A program made the translations under genes and the position numbers. Source: an uncultured Clostridia bacterium (GTDB lineage Bacteria; Bacillota; Clostridia; Christensenellales; Borkfalkiaceae). From it: a DNA stretch of 64,000 bases. Location of the stretch: contig CALVLK010000004.1 of assembly GCA_944337235.1 (NCBI GenBank), positions 1-64,000 on the forward strand, written 5' to 3'. Shown piece after piece: positions 1-8,399 of this stretch; position 1 is the first letter of the stretch; each line of letters starts with the position of its first letter. Under the pieces are notes generated by a model, which saw only the letters and a list, made by a program, of their open reading frames with translations, was not told the origin of the DNA and ran no database searches.

Positions 1-740
1 GCCTGAACGCTCATCAGCGCCCCGACAAGGCGGGCGTCGAGCCGCTCGCGCGCCGTCATGCAGCTGCCAAACCCGCTCTTTACCCCCGCGGCGCGCAGTT
101 CAATGACGCCGCCGAGCGTATCCCCCTCCTGCTGCGTTCGCAGGATGAGGTCGACCGCCCTCTGTTCTGTATCTTCGCGCATCATGCCGAGCAGCGGGCG
201 CTTTTGCCCTGTGATCTCGGCAAAGGAATATTCCCTCTCATCGCACACCGTGCCGATCGCGCGCACATAGGAACACAGCGAAATCCCGCACGCCGAAAGC
301 AGCATGCGGCAGATCGCCCCCGCCGCAACGCGCGCCGCCGTCTCGCGCGCAGAGGCGCGCTCCAGAACATCGCGCGCGTCCTCCGTGCCGAATTTGATCG
401 CTCCGGCAAGGTCGGCATGCCCCGGCCGTACGCGGGTGAGCCGCCGCGTTTGCAGATCGCAGCCCTCCGGCGCCATATAGGGCGCCCAGTTTTTATAGTC
501 TTCGTTGCGCACGAGAATGGCAACGGGGCTGCCAAGCGTTCTACAGTCGCGCACGCCCGCAAGCAGTTCGGCATGGTCGCGTTCGATCTTCTGCCGCGCT
601 CCCCTGCCAAATCCGGACTGCCGCAGCGCAAGCTGCCTGTCGATCTCCTCCATATCGATCTGAAGACCGGCAGGGAGCCCTTCGATGATGGCAAGCATTC
701 CCTTCCCGTGCGATTCCCCCGCCGTCGTGATCCTGAGCAT
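1..740 (-). CDS. aroC: Chorismate synthase, 3' end cut by window edge
   Basis: Makes chorismate from 5-enolpyruvylshikimate 3-phosphate with reduced FMN, the last common step to aromatic amino acids; cytosolic. The frame opens MLRITTAGESHG, the family's N-terminal signature, and continues with RQSGFGRG, TRVRPGHADL and DARDVLERASARETAARV, blocks that line the FMN/substrate site. I translated all 246 visible codons and found no stop. The family is about 360-390 residues long, so roughly the last third lies outside the window. The ATG at 740 has GAGGAGG four bases upstream. It starts 9 bp after the stop of the metallohydrolase gene, so it is the third gene of the unit that begins with the patatin gene. 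Confidence 0.95.
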   Translation of the reverse strand, partial: MLRITTAGESHGKGMLAIIEGLPAGLQIDMEEIDRQLALRQSGFGRGARQKIERDHAELLAGVRDCRTLGSPVAILVRNEDYKNWAPYMAPEGCDLQTRRLTRVRPGHADLAGAIKFGTEDARDVLERASARETAARVAAGAICRMLLSACGISLCSYVRAIGTVCDEREYSFAEITGQKRPLLGMMREDTEQRAVDLILRTQQEGDTLGGVIELRAAGVKSGFGSCMTARERLDARLVGALMSVQ

Positions 741-749
741 ACTTCCTCC

Positions 750-1736
750 TCATGACAGATAGTGTGTTTCGACGTGATATCCGCCCGCGCGGATCGTGAT
801 CATGATATCGCCCAGCTCGTCCGTGCGGAAGATCTGCGAGCCCGCAAGGCGGGCGAGCGCCTCCTGAGAGGGGTGGCCGTACGAATTGCCCTGCCCGCAG
901 GAGATGACGGCAGTCTCCGCTCCGAGCAGCGAGAGCCACTCCGACGAAGAGGCGTATGCCGAGCCGTGGTGCGACACCTTCAGAATATGCGTCTGTGCGA
1001 GCGGCACGGCGTATTCTCCGCTGTCGAAGAGGTGCTCGTCGAGCGCATATTCGCGCGCAAGCAGCCGCTCGCGCGATTCCGAGATATCCGCGGCCAACAC
1101 CACGTTGACGCCCTCGTAGTGCAGAAAGAGCACGGTCGAGGCGTCGTTGATGTCCGTTTCGGACATGGAATACGGATTGAGACAGACGAGATATGCTCCG
1201 CCGCTGCCCTCGATGACGCCGTATCGCGAGATGGTAAGCTGTTCGCAACCGTTTTCCGCAACGGCGTCCGTCAGCTTTTCATAGCCGCCCGCCTCCTCGG
1301 CAAGAATGGGCAGGTAAATTCGACGGATATCGAAATACCGCAGCAGCGGGATCATCCCGCCATAGTGGTCGTGATCGGCATGGGTGACGAGCAGCGAGAT
1401 TTCTTTGGAGCCAAACCCCTTTATGTAGCGGATGAGGCGGTTGCCGTACGCCCAAGAGCCGTCGCCGCCGTCGATGACCAGCAATTCCCCCTCCGGAAAC
1501 TCTACGACGGTGCAGTCGCCCTGCCCCATGTTGAGAAAGTGCAGGCGAAGTTCTCCCTCGGCGCGCGCCGGAATCTTGTACGCGGGCAGCAGGGAACGGA
1601 AGGGAAAGAGCAGGCAGATCAGGGCAACGAGGATGATCGCGGCCGTGCACGCCGACCAACGCAGAACGCGCCGCCGCGTGAAGAGGGTATGATGCCGCCT
1701 GCGGCGTTGTTCCCGCTTCGTCCACTCGTCCTTCAT
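750..1736 (-). CDS. ComEC-type metallo-beta-lactamase-fold hydrolase, membrane-anchored
   Basis: 328 residues. A basic N-terminus is followed by one membrane segment (about residues 27-46), then a metallo-beta-lactamase fold. The metal motif is THADHDHYGG (H119, D121, D123, H124), the H-x-D-x-D-H form found in the extracellular domain of the competence protein ComEC. Further blocks are GQGDC, KVSHHGS and SCGQGNSYGHP. Stand-alone proteins of this type are common in Bacillota and their substrate is usually unknown; the domain should face outside. The start ATG overlaps the patatin stop by 4 bases (ATGA), which indicates coupled translation. No ComEC channel domain is present, so this is not ComEC itself. 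Confidence 0.85.
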   Translation of the reverse strand: MKDEWTKREQRRRRHHTLFTRRRVLRWSACTAAIILVALICLLFPFRSLLPAYKIPARAEGELRLHFLNMGQGDCTVVEFPEGELLVIDGGDGSWAYGNRLIRYIKGFGSKEISLLVTHADHDHYGGMIPLLRYFDIRRIYLPILAEEAGGYEKLTDAVAENGCEQLTISRYGVIEGSGGAYLVCLNPYSMSETDINDASTVLFLHYEGVNVVLAADISESRERLLAREYALDEHLFDSGEYAVPLAQTHILKVSHHGSAYASSSEWLSLLGAETAVISCGQGNSYGHPSQEALARLAGSQIFRTDELGDIMITIRAGGYHVETHYLS

Positions 1737-2578
1737 TTGCTCTCCCGTGCGATGAGCGCCCTGATCTCTTCCATGCGCGCTTTGGCCTCTTCATAGCCCA
1801 GCTCGAACATCCTGTCCATTGCCGTGCGCGAGACGTCGAGCGCGGTATATTCTCCAAGCGCGGGGCGCAGCATGATATCCGCATGCCGATAGCCGCGCGT
1901 TCTGCAATCTTCGGTATATCTGACGGGCAGCATCTTCTGATAGGCCGTGCCGAACAGACGGGCGACTCTGCCGCGCTCGGTATCCGGGCGGGCATAGGCG
2001 GCAAGGTCGATCCCGATGACGACCTCCGCCCCGAGCTGCCTGCAGGCGTCTGCGGGAACGGCATTGGTGAACGCGCCGTCGTAAAGGCGTCTGCCGCCGA
2101 TCTCGACGCCGCGGAAGAAGGGCGGGATCGCAGAGGACGCCGTGCACACGCGCGCAAGTTTCCCATAGCCGAGCGAAAAACCTTCGTTGCGCTCCCCGTC
2201 CGTCACCCATGCGGCAAAGGGAAGCCTTAGTGTGGAAAAATCGCCGTCGAGATAGGTCTCGAGAAAGCGCTCCACAAATTCCATATCCGCAAACGGGCGC
2301 AAGCGCATGGAAAACTCCCTGCGGTTGAGCGATTCGATGATGCGCACCATATCGGCAGCGCTGTACCCCTTGGCATACAATGCACCCACAATGGAGCCGA
2401 TGGAGGCGCCCGTGACAAAGGAGAAGGTGATCCCCTCCTCTTCAAACGCCTTCAATGCGCCGAGGTGCGCCATGCCCTTTGCCCCGCCGCTGCCCAGAGC
2501 AATACCCAACAGAGGGGGCTTGGGCGCATCATCTTTTTTTCTGTGAAAAAACGCCCGAAGGCGCGACAAGAGCCCCAT
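1733..2578 (-). CDS. Patatin-like phospholipase (RssA/NTE type)
   Basis: 281 residues, the usual size for bacterial patatin-family proteins. It shows the oxyanion-hole block LGSGGAKGMAHLG (about residues 28-40), the nucleophile elbow GASIG (S59) and the catalytic aspartate block LYDGAFTNAVP, so the Ser-Asp dyad is intact. The family hydrolyses acyl esters of lipids; the actual substrate cannot be read from sequence. No signal peptide is seen, so it is probably cytosolic or peripheral. It is the first gene of a three-gene unit with the metallohydrolase and aroC. The start ATG at 2578 has GGGAGGGG just upstream. Confidence 0.88.
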   Translation of the reverse strand: MGLLSRLRAFFHRKKDDAPKPPLLGIALGSGGAKGMAHLGALKAFEEEGITFSFVTGASIGSIVGALYAKGYSAADMVRIIESLNRREFSMRLRPFADMEFVERFLETYLDGDFSTLRLPFAAWVTDGERNEGFSLGYGKLARVCTASSAIPPFFRGVEIGGRRLYDGAFTNAVPADACRQLGAEVVIGIDLAAYARPDTERGRVARLFGTAYQKMLPVRYTEDCRTRGYRHADIMLRPALGEYTALDVSRTAMDRMFELGYEEAKARMEEIRALIARESK

Positions 2579-2616
2579 TGCCCCTCCCGGATCTGCGTTC
2601 TCTACCGCTTTCCCTT

Positions 2617-2645
2617 ATTTTACACGGTTTTTTTGAAAAAGTAAA
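2617..2645 (-). promoter_or_regulatory. Promoter of the patatin-metallohydrolase-aroC unit
   Basis: Read on the minus strand: -35 TTTACT (2640-2645), 17-bp spacer, -10 TAAAAT (2617-2622). It lies about 40 bases upstream of the patatin start, in the divergent region shared with the membrane-protein gene on the plus strand. Confidence 0.6.
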
Positions 2646-2745
2646 CTCCTTTGCGCATATTTCGGCGGAATTGTGCGCATCGCAAAGGCGCAGCCTCATT
2701 TCGGGCGGACTTTTCCCTTCTTTTCGCATTTGTGTGCGCAATCGG

Positions 2746-2774
2746 TTGACGAATGAACTCTTTCGCGCTATCAT
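2746..2774 (+). promoter_or_regulatory. Promoter of the YjdF-like membrane protein gene
   Basis: -35 TTGACG (2746-2751), 17-bp spacer, -10 TATCAT (2769-2774). The predicted start of transcription is near 2781, and GGAGGT at 2792-2797 serves the TTG start at 2805. Confidence 0.7.
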
Positions 2775-2804
2775 GATAGAAGAGGATTTTCGGAGGTACT
2801 TCGT

Positions 2805-3605
2805 TTGAAACAAAACAGATCGGTCACAAGTTTTTTCCGCGAAAAGCGAAACCTGATCGCCCTTGCCATATGGTGCGTGCTGCTGCTCGGCCTCATTGCC
2901 GGCATCACGGGCAACGCCATTCTCTACCAGAACGAGCGCATCGAGGTGGCGGCGGTCTACCGCAGGCTGCAATATGCCCTGCTCTGTTTTGCGATGATGA
3001 CATGCGTCTATGTGGTGGAGGCGATCTTCCGCATCCGCTTCCCGCTCTATCTGGAGATCGCGCTGATGATCTTCGCCTTCATCTCGCTGGCGGGCGGCAC
3101 GGTATTCAATTTTTACGCGCGCATTCCCTTCTGGGACAAGGTATTGCATACGACAAGCGGCCCGCTCTTTTCGCTTGTAGGGCTATGTTTTGCAGACATC
3201 CTGCTCAAGGACCAGCCAAACGGCGCGCGAAAGACGGTCGCGGCGGTCATGATCGCTCTGTTTTTCTCGCTCGCGGTGGGCTATCTTTGGGAGATCTTCG
3301 AATACACCGTAGACAGCGTCCTTCCCGGATACAACAATCAGCGCTGGGCAAACGGCCTCGTCGGTGAGCTGCCCAACGGGCACTTTGAGGTGACGGACAA
3401 GCGCGGCACCGCCCTGCACGATACCATGGCGGACATGATTTGCAATCTGTGCGGCACCGTCGCATTTCTGCTGCTCTTACAGTTCATTCTGCTGCGCGAC
3501 CCGACGCGCCTGAGGGCATTCCGCACGACCTCCGTCCGCAAGAAACGCGCACATGCGGCAGAAGACGACGTTGAGAACGCCGACCATGCCACGCAAGATC
3601 AATGA
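2805..3605 (+). CDS. Membrane protein, YjdF/DUF2238-like
   Basis: 266 residues starting at TTG; GGAGGT with a 7-base gap fixes the start, and the upstream promoter excludes earlier starts. Several hydrophobic segments are visible (about residues 17-37, 55-75, 80-100, 110-130, 145-165, 215-235). The conserved polar blocks FWDKVLHTTSG, YLWEIFEYTVD and HDTMADMICNLCG match the DWDK-LH / WE-FE / DT--D-- pattern of the YjdF/DUF2238 family, whose function is unknown. The C-terminus is a basic then acidic soluble tail. The gene is monocistronic, with its own promoter and a terminator just after the stop. Confidence 0.6.
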   Translation: MKQNRSVTSFFREKRNLIALAIWCVLLLGLIAGITGNAILYQNERIEVAAVYRRLQYALLCFAMMTCVYVVEAIFRIRFPLYLEIALMIFAFISLAGGTVFNFYARIPFWDKVLHTTSGPLFSLVGLCFADILLKDQPNGARKTVAAVMIALFFSLAVGYLWEIFEYTVDSVLPGYNNQRWANGLVGELPNGHFEVTDKRGTALHDTMADMICNLCGTVAFLLLLQFILLRDPTRLRAFRTTSVRKKRAHAAEDDVENADHATQDQ

Positions 3606-3610
3606 CATAC

Positions 3611-3638
3611 AAAAAAGCAGCCGAAGGGCTGCTTTTTT
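3611..3638. terminator. Bidirectional intrinsic terminator
   Basis: A perfect stem AAAAAAGCAGCC / GGCTGCTTTTTT (3611-3622 with 3627-3638) around a GAAG loop. It has a T run on both strands, so it can end both the plus-strand membrane-protein gene and the minus-strand XRE gene that converge here. Confidence 0.9.
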
Positions 3639-3654
3639 CGTGCAAAGGTATCTG

Positions 3655-4329
3655 TCATTGCCCGTCGGCAATCTCCTTCCGGCGCCTGCTGCGGGCGCGG
3701 CGGTGTAAGCGGGCGATCAATGTTCCCGCCGCCATTCCAAGGAGCGAAATGGCGGTACCGATGGCAAACATTTCAAAGCGCGGGGCGAGCATGACCCCTC
3801 TGTGCAGCATATATGCCATGTCCGTCGTTGCATAGCGCACCAGCGCATACATCAGGCCAAAGGCGAGCGAAAGTGCCCACTTTCCCCTGCCCCATGCCGC
3901 ATTTGCGCCGATGATCGCCGAAAATACAAGCGTGACCGCGGGCAGCAGGAATACGAGTACGAGCACGTCGTAGCCCATCGCGTCGCTTGGCGTAGCAAAG
4001 CACCAATAGACGACGAGCGCAAGCGCCCATACGACGACATATGCCGCAAGCAGCCCGAAGAGCAATATCCTGTTCCTGTGCCGCGTGCGATCGGCACTCT
4101 CATTCAGGTAATTGACATAATCCGACACGTCACGGTCCTCCTTCAACAGTCTGTCGAGGCTGACGCCGTAGAGATCGCTCATTCTGACGACGCTGACAAT
4201 GTCGGGGTAGGTCTTTCCCGTCTCCCAATTTGAAACGGTCTGACGGCTGACGCCGAGCGCCTCGGCGGCCTGTTCCTGCGTCATGCCCGCCTCCGTGCGT
4301 GCCTGCCTGATCTTAGCACCGATCTCCAT
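3655..4329 (-). CDS. XRE-family regulator with membrane-spanning C-terminus
   Basis: 224 residues. An N-terminal helix-turn-helix of the XRE/Cro type (EIGAKIRQARTEAGMTQEQ, then AAEALGVSRQTVSNWETG) is followed by a linker and about four hydrophobic segments (roughly 85-105, 118-140, 145-165, 180-200). This domain pairing is common in Bacillota and usually controls neighbouring genes; the signal is unknown. I chose the ATG at 4329 and not the GTG at 4335, because AGGAGG sits 6 bases from the ATG but directly abuts the GTG. A palindrome 84 bp upstream of the start (4413-4430) is a candidate operator. The gene ends at the shared terminator. Confidence 0.85.
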   Translation of the reverse strand: MEIGAKIRQARTEAGMTQEQAAEALGVSRQTVSNWETGKTYPDIVSVVRMSDLYGVSLDRLLKEDRDVSDYVNYLNESADRTRHRNRILLFGLLAAYVVVWALALVVYWCFATPSDAMGYDVLVLVFLLPAVTLVFSAIIGANAAWGRGKWALSLAFGLMYALVRYATTDMAYMLHRGVMLAPRFEMFAIGTAISLLGMAAGTLIARLHRRARSRRRKEIADGQ

Positions 4330-4352
4330 GCGCACCCTCCTCTTCCAAGAAT

Positions 4353-4361
4353 ATCATAGCA
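4353..4361 (-). promoter_or_regulatory. Extended -10 promoter of the XRE gene
   Basis: On the minus strand TGC-TATGAT (4353-4361) is an extended -10 element 24 bases upstream of the ATG. No good -35 box is visible at 17-18 bp, so the assignment is tentative. Confidence 0.4.
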
Positions 4362-4412
4362 TATTCCTGGGGGATCGTCTACCAAACTGCCTTGACGGGA
4401 GCGGATCGGGCG

Positions 4413-4430
4413 TGTCAAAATGCTTTGACA
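4413..4430. repeat. Palindrome TGTCAAA-N4-TTTGACA
   Basis: Perfect 7-bp half sites around ATGC, between the PhnP-like gene and the XRE gene. It could be an operator for the XRE protein or a transcript-end hairpin for the PhnP-like gene. A second inverted repeat, GGGCGC / GCGCCC (4431-4436, 4452-4457), adjoins it. Neither has a T run. Confidence 0.5.
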
Positions 4431-4458
4431 GGGCGCCATAAAACGCACTCCGCGCCCT

Positions 4459-5298
4459 TCAGATCTCCAAGATCATGCCGTCGTAGGCGGCAAGGAAGCC
4501 GTGTTCCCGCGCAGCGCGTTCGAGTTTTTCCTCCGTCGGCGCGCTGTTATGCGAAAAGTGCGTGATGACCCTTTGGGTATGTGCGCCGATGAGGGAGAGA
4601 TCTTTCAGGCGGGCCTCGACCGCGACATTTTCCGCGATCCCCATATGGCGTGCGGAGTGCGGCGTTTCGTCATACAGAAACGTGCAGTCGAAGGTGACAA
4701 GGTCGAGCGGCGCCCCGCCCAGTGCCCGCAGATAATCGTAATCCTCCTCGGGCAGCAGCCCCGTATCCGTGAGATGCAGAATGCGCTTTCCCCTGCCCTC
4801 GATGAGGTAGACGAAGGGATCCTTCGAGGTATGGCGTGCCATGAGCGGATGGATCGTCCAGTCGCCGCTGCTTGCGGGAACGAAGGCAGAAAGCCCGGTG
4901 AGCGCGATGTGCTCCCGCACCGGATCGCCCATCTCCCGCCGCACGCTTTCGGCATACACCGCGAGCACCTCGTCATTGCCCAGAATGTGCAGCGCTGGCG
5001 CCGTCATCTCGCGCGCATATTTGTAGCCGCGCAGCACAAAGTCGTGCGCGTAAAAATGATCGCAGTGCGAGTGCGTGACGATCAGCGTCGCGATCGCCGA
5101 GAGATCGACGCCCGGCATCGTGCCGTGCAAAAAGCAATCGGGCGAAAAATCGATCGACAGATCGCCGTCTATGATCACCTGCGCGCGCGAACGCACCGCT
5201 CTGCCGCCGCGCAGCCGCACCGATTTGCAATAGGAACAGTTACAAAAGATCGCCGGGATGCCTTCGGCAGCGCCCGTTCCGAGATAGTGTATTTTCAT
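4459..5298 (-). CDS. PhnP-like metallo-beta-lactamase-fold phosphodiesterase
   Basis: 279 residues. The N-terminus MKIHYLGTGAAEGIPAIFC carries the Cys cluster CNCSYC found in PhnP, and the active-site motif is VTHSHCDHFYAHD (H-x-H-x-D-H). PhnP hydrolyses cyclic ribose phosphate in phosphonate use, but no other phn gene is present here, so the substrate is open; a general cyclic phosphodiesterase is the safest call. Cytosolic, no signal peptide. It lies 45 bp downstream of dtd in the efp-dtd unit. The last part of the sequence, HTQRVITHFSHNSAPT, supplies a further metal ligand expected for the fold. Confidence 0.8.
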   Translation of the reverse strand: MKIHYLGTGAAEGIPAIFCNCSYCKSVRLRGGRAVRSRAQVIIDGDLSIDFSPDCFLHGTMPGVDLSAIATLIVTHSHCDHFYAHDFVLRGYKYAREMTAPALHILGNDEVLAVYAESVRREMGDPVREHIALTGLSAFVPASSGDWTIHPLMARHTSKDPFVYLIEGRGKRILHLTDTGLLPEEDYDYLRALGGAPLDLVTFDCTFLYDETPHSARHMGIAENVAVEARLKDLSLIGAHTQRVITHFSHNSAPTEEKLERAAREHGFLAAYDGMILEI

Positions 5299-5343
5299 TT
5301 TCTTTTTCAGGTGGGTTGATCGGCAAGAAGCCCCGGTACGATC

Positions 5344-5784
5344 TCAGGGCGTCTCATAGATGATGGTCACAGGCCCGTCGTTGACCTGCTCGATGCGCAT
5401 ATCTGCACCGAACACGCCCATCTCAACGGGCACGCCCTGCATGCGCAGCCGCTCCGCCGCGTACTCGTAGAGGGCGTTGGCGGCCTCGGGGCGTTCTGCA
5501 AGGGTGAACGAGGGGCGGTTGCCGTGGCTCGCGTCGCCATACAGCGTGAATTGCGAAACGAACAGCACCGCGCCGCCCACATCGCGCACGGAGCGATTCA
5601 TCTTGCCCGCATCGTCCTCAAAGACGCGCAGCGCGGCGATCTTTTCGGCGCATCGCTCCGCCTGTGCGCTGCCGTCGCCCGCCTTTACGCCGATATAAAC
5701 AACAAGCCCGCGTCCGATAGAGGACACGAGCCTATCGTCTGCATATAATGCCGCGCGCAAAACTCTCTGTGCGACAAATTTCAT
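5344..5784 (-). CDS. dtd: D-aminoacyl-tRNA deacylase
   Basis: Cytosolic homodimer that removes wrongly loaded D-amino acids (and Gly from tRNA-Ala) from tRNA. 146 residues, the family length. The two signature blocks are present: SQFTLYGD (the family's SQFTL) and NDGPVTIIYE (NxGPVT), which form the cross-dimer active site. The start is MKFVAQRVLRA, three bases after the efp stop, so it is translated in the same transcript. Confidence 0.95.
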   Translation of the reverse strand: MKFVAQRVLRAALYADDRLVSSIGRGLVVYIGVKAGDGSAQAERCAEKIAALRVFEDDAGKMNRSVRDVGGAVLFVSQFTLYGDASHGNRPSFTLAERPEAANALYEYAAERLRMQGVPVEMGVFGADMRIEQVNDGPVTIIYETP

Positions 5785-5787
5785 GCG

Positions 5788-6351
5788 TTATACCCTTCCC
5801 ATGTACTCGCCCGTACGAGTGTCGATGCGAATGATGTCGCCCTCGTTGACGAACATGGGGACCTGGAAAATCGCGCCCGTTTCGACCTTGGCGGCCTTAG
5901 TGACGTTGGTCGCCGTGTTGCCGCGCACGCCGGGCTCCGCCTCGATGACCTTCAACTCGACAAAGTTTTCAGGCTCGACGGAGAAGGCGCTGCCATAGAG
6001 GAATTTGACGGTGACGGGATCGTTTTCACGGATATAGCGAAGGGCATCCTCGACCTGGCTCAGATTCAGCGGGGTGAGGTTGAATTCTTCATCCATGAAG
6101 TAATAGAACTCGCCGTCGTTGTACGAATAGGTCATCTTCTTCGTTTCGACCTGGGCGGTCTCGAGCTTGGTCGTGGGGTTGAAGGTCTCGTCGGAAAGGA
6201 CCTGTCCCGTCACCACGTTTTTGAGCGTGCAGCGCACAAATGCCGCGCCCTTGCCGGGCTTGACGTGCTGGAACTCGGTCACGGTATATACGCCGCTCTT
6301 ATACTCGAACGTGACGCCCTTTCTGATGTCGCCTGCCATAATCTGTGCCAT
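5788..6351 (-). CDS. efp: Translation elongation factor P
   Basis: Relieves ribosome stalling at polyproline runs. 187 residues with the three beta-barrel domains expected of EF-P. The loop [10 protein letters not shown] places lysine K34 at the tip that contacts the peptidyl-tRNA, so this is a lysine-type EF-P; its modification is unknown and no modification enzyme is in the window. I chose the ATG at 6351 ([12 protein letters not shown]), since AGGAG lies 8 bases upstream; the TTG at 6357 would leave only two. It follows the M24 peptidase by 35 bp, a gene pairing seen often in Bacillota. Confidence 0.95.
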   Translation of the reverse strand: MAQIMAGDIRKGVTFEYKSGVYTVTEFQHVKPGKGAAFVRCTLKNVVTGQVLSDETFNPTTKLETAQVETKKMTYSYNDGEFYYFMDEEFNLTPLNLSQVEDALRYIRENDPVTVKFLYGSAFSVEPENFVELKVIEAEPGVRGNTATNVTKAAKVETGAIFQVPMFVNEGDIIRIDTRTGEYMGRV

Positions 6352-6386
6352 AATCAAATCTCCTTTTTTCTTTACAAATTACAATT

Positions 6387-7454
6387 TTATGATTTTCGTG
6401 ATAAGATGACGAGCTTGTGCTCCGTCTTGTCCATAAAGGAATGCACGCGCCCGTCCTTCAGGCATACGCTGTCCTCGATGCGGATCCCGAACTTCCCGGG
6501 GAAATATACGCCCGGCTCGTCGGAAAACACCATGCCGTCGGTAAGCGGCGTATCGCCGCGCGGCGACAGATAGGGGAATTCGTGGATCTGCAGCCCGATG
6601 CCGTGCCCCAGGGAGTGCGTGAAATATTCCGCAAGTCCCGCAGCCGCAAAGCTGTCGCGGGCGATCGCGTCTGCCTCCTTGCCCGTCATGCCCGCACGCA
6701 GCCGCTCTTTGACCAGCTCGTGCGCCTTGAGCACCTCGGCATAGGCGCGCTTGAATTCTTCGTGCTGCCCGTCGTCGCCGAAGAGAAAGGTCCGCGTGAT
6801 GTCTGAACAGTACCCCTCGACCTTGCAGCCGAAATCGATGAGAACGGAGTCGCCGAAGCGCAGCCTGGTATCCCCCGTCTCGTGATGGGGAACGCTGCCG
6901 TTTGCCCCGATCGCCACAATGATATCGAACGAGGTGCCCGAAGCCCCCAACGTGCGCATGTTATATTCGAGCAGAGCGGCGATCTCGCGCTCCGTCATTC
7001 CCTCTTTGATCTGCGGAAGAAGACGCAAAAAGCCCTCCTCTGCGATCTCGCACGCGTGCCTGATGCAGCCGAGTTCGTAGTCAGACTTGACTGCCATCGC
7101 ACGCTCGAACACGGGCATGCAGTCGACAAGGATATGCCCCGCGCCGCGCAGCAGTTCCGCGCGCGAAAGGTCGATGAACGGATAGGGCACGCCGAGCGTC
7201 ATATACCCTTCGGCAAGCTCGAGCGCCTTCTTCAGGGACCCCTCGATCACCTCGACGGGGCCGCCAGCAAGCGCCTTTTCCGCCGCCTCGAAGTAGCGCA
7301 GATCGACGATCAGCTTGCAGGAATTTTCATCGATGAGCACAAATCCGTCCGTCGAACCGAACCCCGTGACATATCTTCGCAAAAACTCTGTTTCGAGCAG
7401 AATGGCGTCTGCCTTGACCTGTTCGAATATCCCTTTCAATCGCTCTTCCAACAT
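6387..7454 (-). CDS. Xaa-Pro aminopeptidase/dipeptidase, peptidase family M24
   Basis: 355 residues. An N-terminal creatinase-like domain (to about residue 125, with the usual RRYVTGF block) precedes a pita-bread metallopeptidase domain. All five metal ligands are in recognisable blocks: LIDFGCKVEGYCSDITRTF (two Asp), HSLGHGIGLQIHE (His), DEPGVYFPG (Glu) and IRIEDSV (Glu). It cleaves N-terminal residues before proline. It is the first gene of the efp-dtd unit. The promoter's -10 box ends six bases before the ATG, which predicts a leaderless mRNA; no ribosome binding site precedes the start, and the N-terminus aligns well with the family. Confidence 0.93.
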   Translation of the reverse strand: MLEERLKGIFEQVKADAILLETEFLRRYVTGFGSTDGFVLIDENSCKLIVDLRYFEAAEKALAGGPVEVIEGSLKKALELAEGYMTLGVPYPFIDLSRAELLRGAGHILVDCMPVFERAMAVKSDYELGCIRHACEIAEEGFLRLLPQIKEGMTEREIAALLEYNMRTLGASGTSFDIIVAIGANGSVPHHETGDTRLRFGDSVLIDFGCKVEGYCSDITRTFLFGDDGQHEEFKRAYAEVLKAHELVKERLRAGMTGKEADAIARDSFAAAGLAEYFTHSLGHGIGLQIHEFPYLSPRGDTPLTDGMVFSDEPGVYFPGKFGIRIEDSVCLKDGRVHSFMDKTEHKLVILSRKS

Positions 7455-7460
7455 GCTTTC

Positions 7461-7489
7461 ATTATAGCAAAATCACACAGTCAAGTCAA
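7461..7489 (-). promoter_or_regulatory. Promoter of the M24-efp-dtd unit, leaderless type
   Basis: Minus strand: -35 TTGACT (7484-7489), 17-bp spacer ending in TGC, -10 TATAAT (7461-7466). Counting six bases from the -10 puts the transcription start on the A of the ATG at 7454. Confidence 0.8.
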
Positions 7490-7535
7490 TAATTTTCGTC
7501 AGATTCTTTCGCCTTTGCCCGTTTTTTTGCATAAC

Positions 7536-8399
7536 TTATGCCCCGAAACGCATTTTTGCGCGCTCGTACATGCCCTTCATCGCAGCGGCGTCCTCGGCCT
7601 GCGTGCCGTCCGATTCGCTCACGATGTACGGCTCGAGCCTCAGCGCGCACAGCACCTCGGCAAGCGGTTCAAATTCCGGCCCGTATTGTTGATCGGCAAA
7701 GGTGAGGTGTTTGATCTCGCCCTTTGCCCCGTACATGATCTTGGAAAAGTGCACATGGAAGTTTTTCATGCGCGCAAAACCCAGTCGCCCGATCATCTCT
7801 TCGAGCACCCGCCGATAGTCCTCCTTCCCCCGCAGGCAACCCTGCCCGCGCGCGTTCAGGTGCCCGAAGTCGACGCAGGGCGTGAACACGGGGTCGATCT
7901 CGCAGAGGGTGGCGATTTCCTCTGCCGTGCCGATCTGCGCGAGCTTGCCCATCGTCTCGGGGCAGAACATCATGTCCTGCATGCCGCTCTCATAGATGAG
8001 GTCGCGCAGGCGCTTCATGCGCTCCTGCGTGCGGGCAAACGCCGCCTCGCGCGTATCCTTGCCCTGGGTCGCGGGGTGGAAGACGACGCGCGTACCCCCC
8101 ATATGCCGCAAGACGCGCGCACTGTCCAGAACGTAGCCGTAGGATTTTTGCGCCATCTCGTCGTCCGGGTTGGCAAAATTGATAAAATAGGGGGCGTGAA
8201 CGGAGAGTTCGATCCCCTCCCGTGCAAAGGCGCTGCCGATGGAGGCGGCCTTCTCCTGCGACATGCGCACGCCGCGCCCGAACGAATATTCAAAGCAGTC
8301 CAGCCCGCGGGCGCGGACGTATGCCGCCGCCTCCTCGGTATGGACATGCCCCTCCTGATAAAAGCTTTCGGAATTGCCGCTTGGCCCGAATTTGATCAT
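7536..8399 (-). CDS. Endonuclease IV-like TIM-barrel protein
   Basis: 287 residues, near the endonuclease IV length. Metal-binding blocks of the AP endonuclease 2 family are visible: SVHAPYFINFAN, VFHPATQG, FCPETMGK, PCVDFGHLNARG and NFHVHFSKIMYGAKGEIKH, then a terminal SESDGTQAEDA. This supports a zinc enzyme that nicks DNA at abasic sites, although family members with sugar-isomerase roles share the fold. It is the last gene of the rimP-infB operon, overlapping the ribF stop by 4 bases. No terminator is evident in the 81 bases after it, which hold the next promoter. Confidence 0.82.
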   Translation of the reverse strand: MIKFGPSGNSESFYQEGHVHTEEAAAYVRARGLDCFEYSFGRGVRMSQEKAASIGSAFAREGIELSVHAPYFINFANPDDEMAQKSYGYVLDSARVLRHMGGTRVVFHPATQGKDTREAAFARTQERMKRLRDLIYESGMQDMMFCPETMGKLAQIGTAEEIATLCEIDPVFTPCVDFGHLNARGQGCLRGKEDYRRVLEEMIGRLGFARMKNFHVHFSKIMYGAKGEIKHLTFADQQYGPEFEPLAEVLCALRLEPYIVSESDGTQAEDAAAMKGMYERAKMRFGA

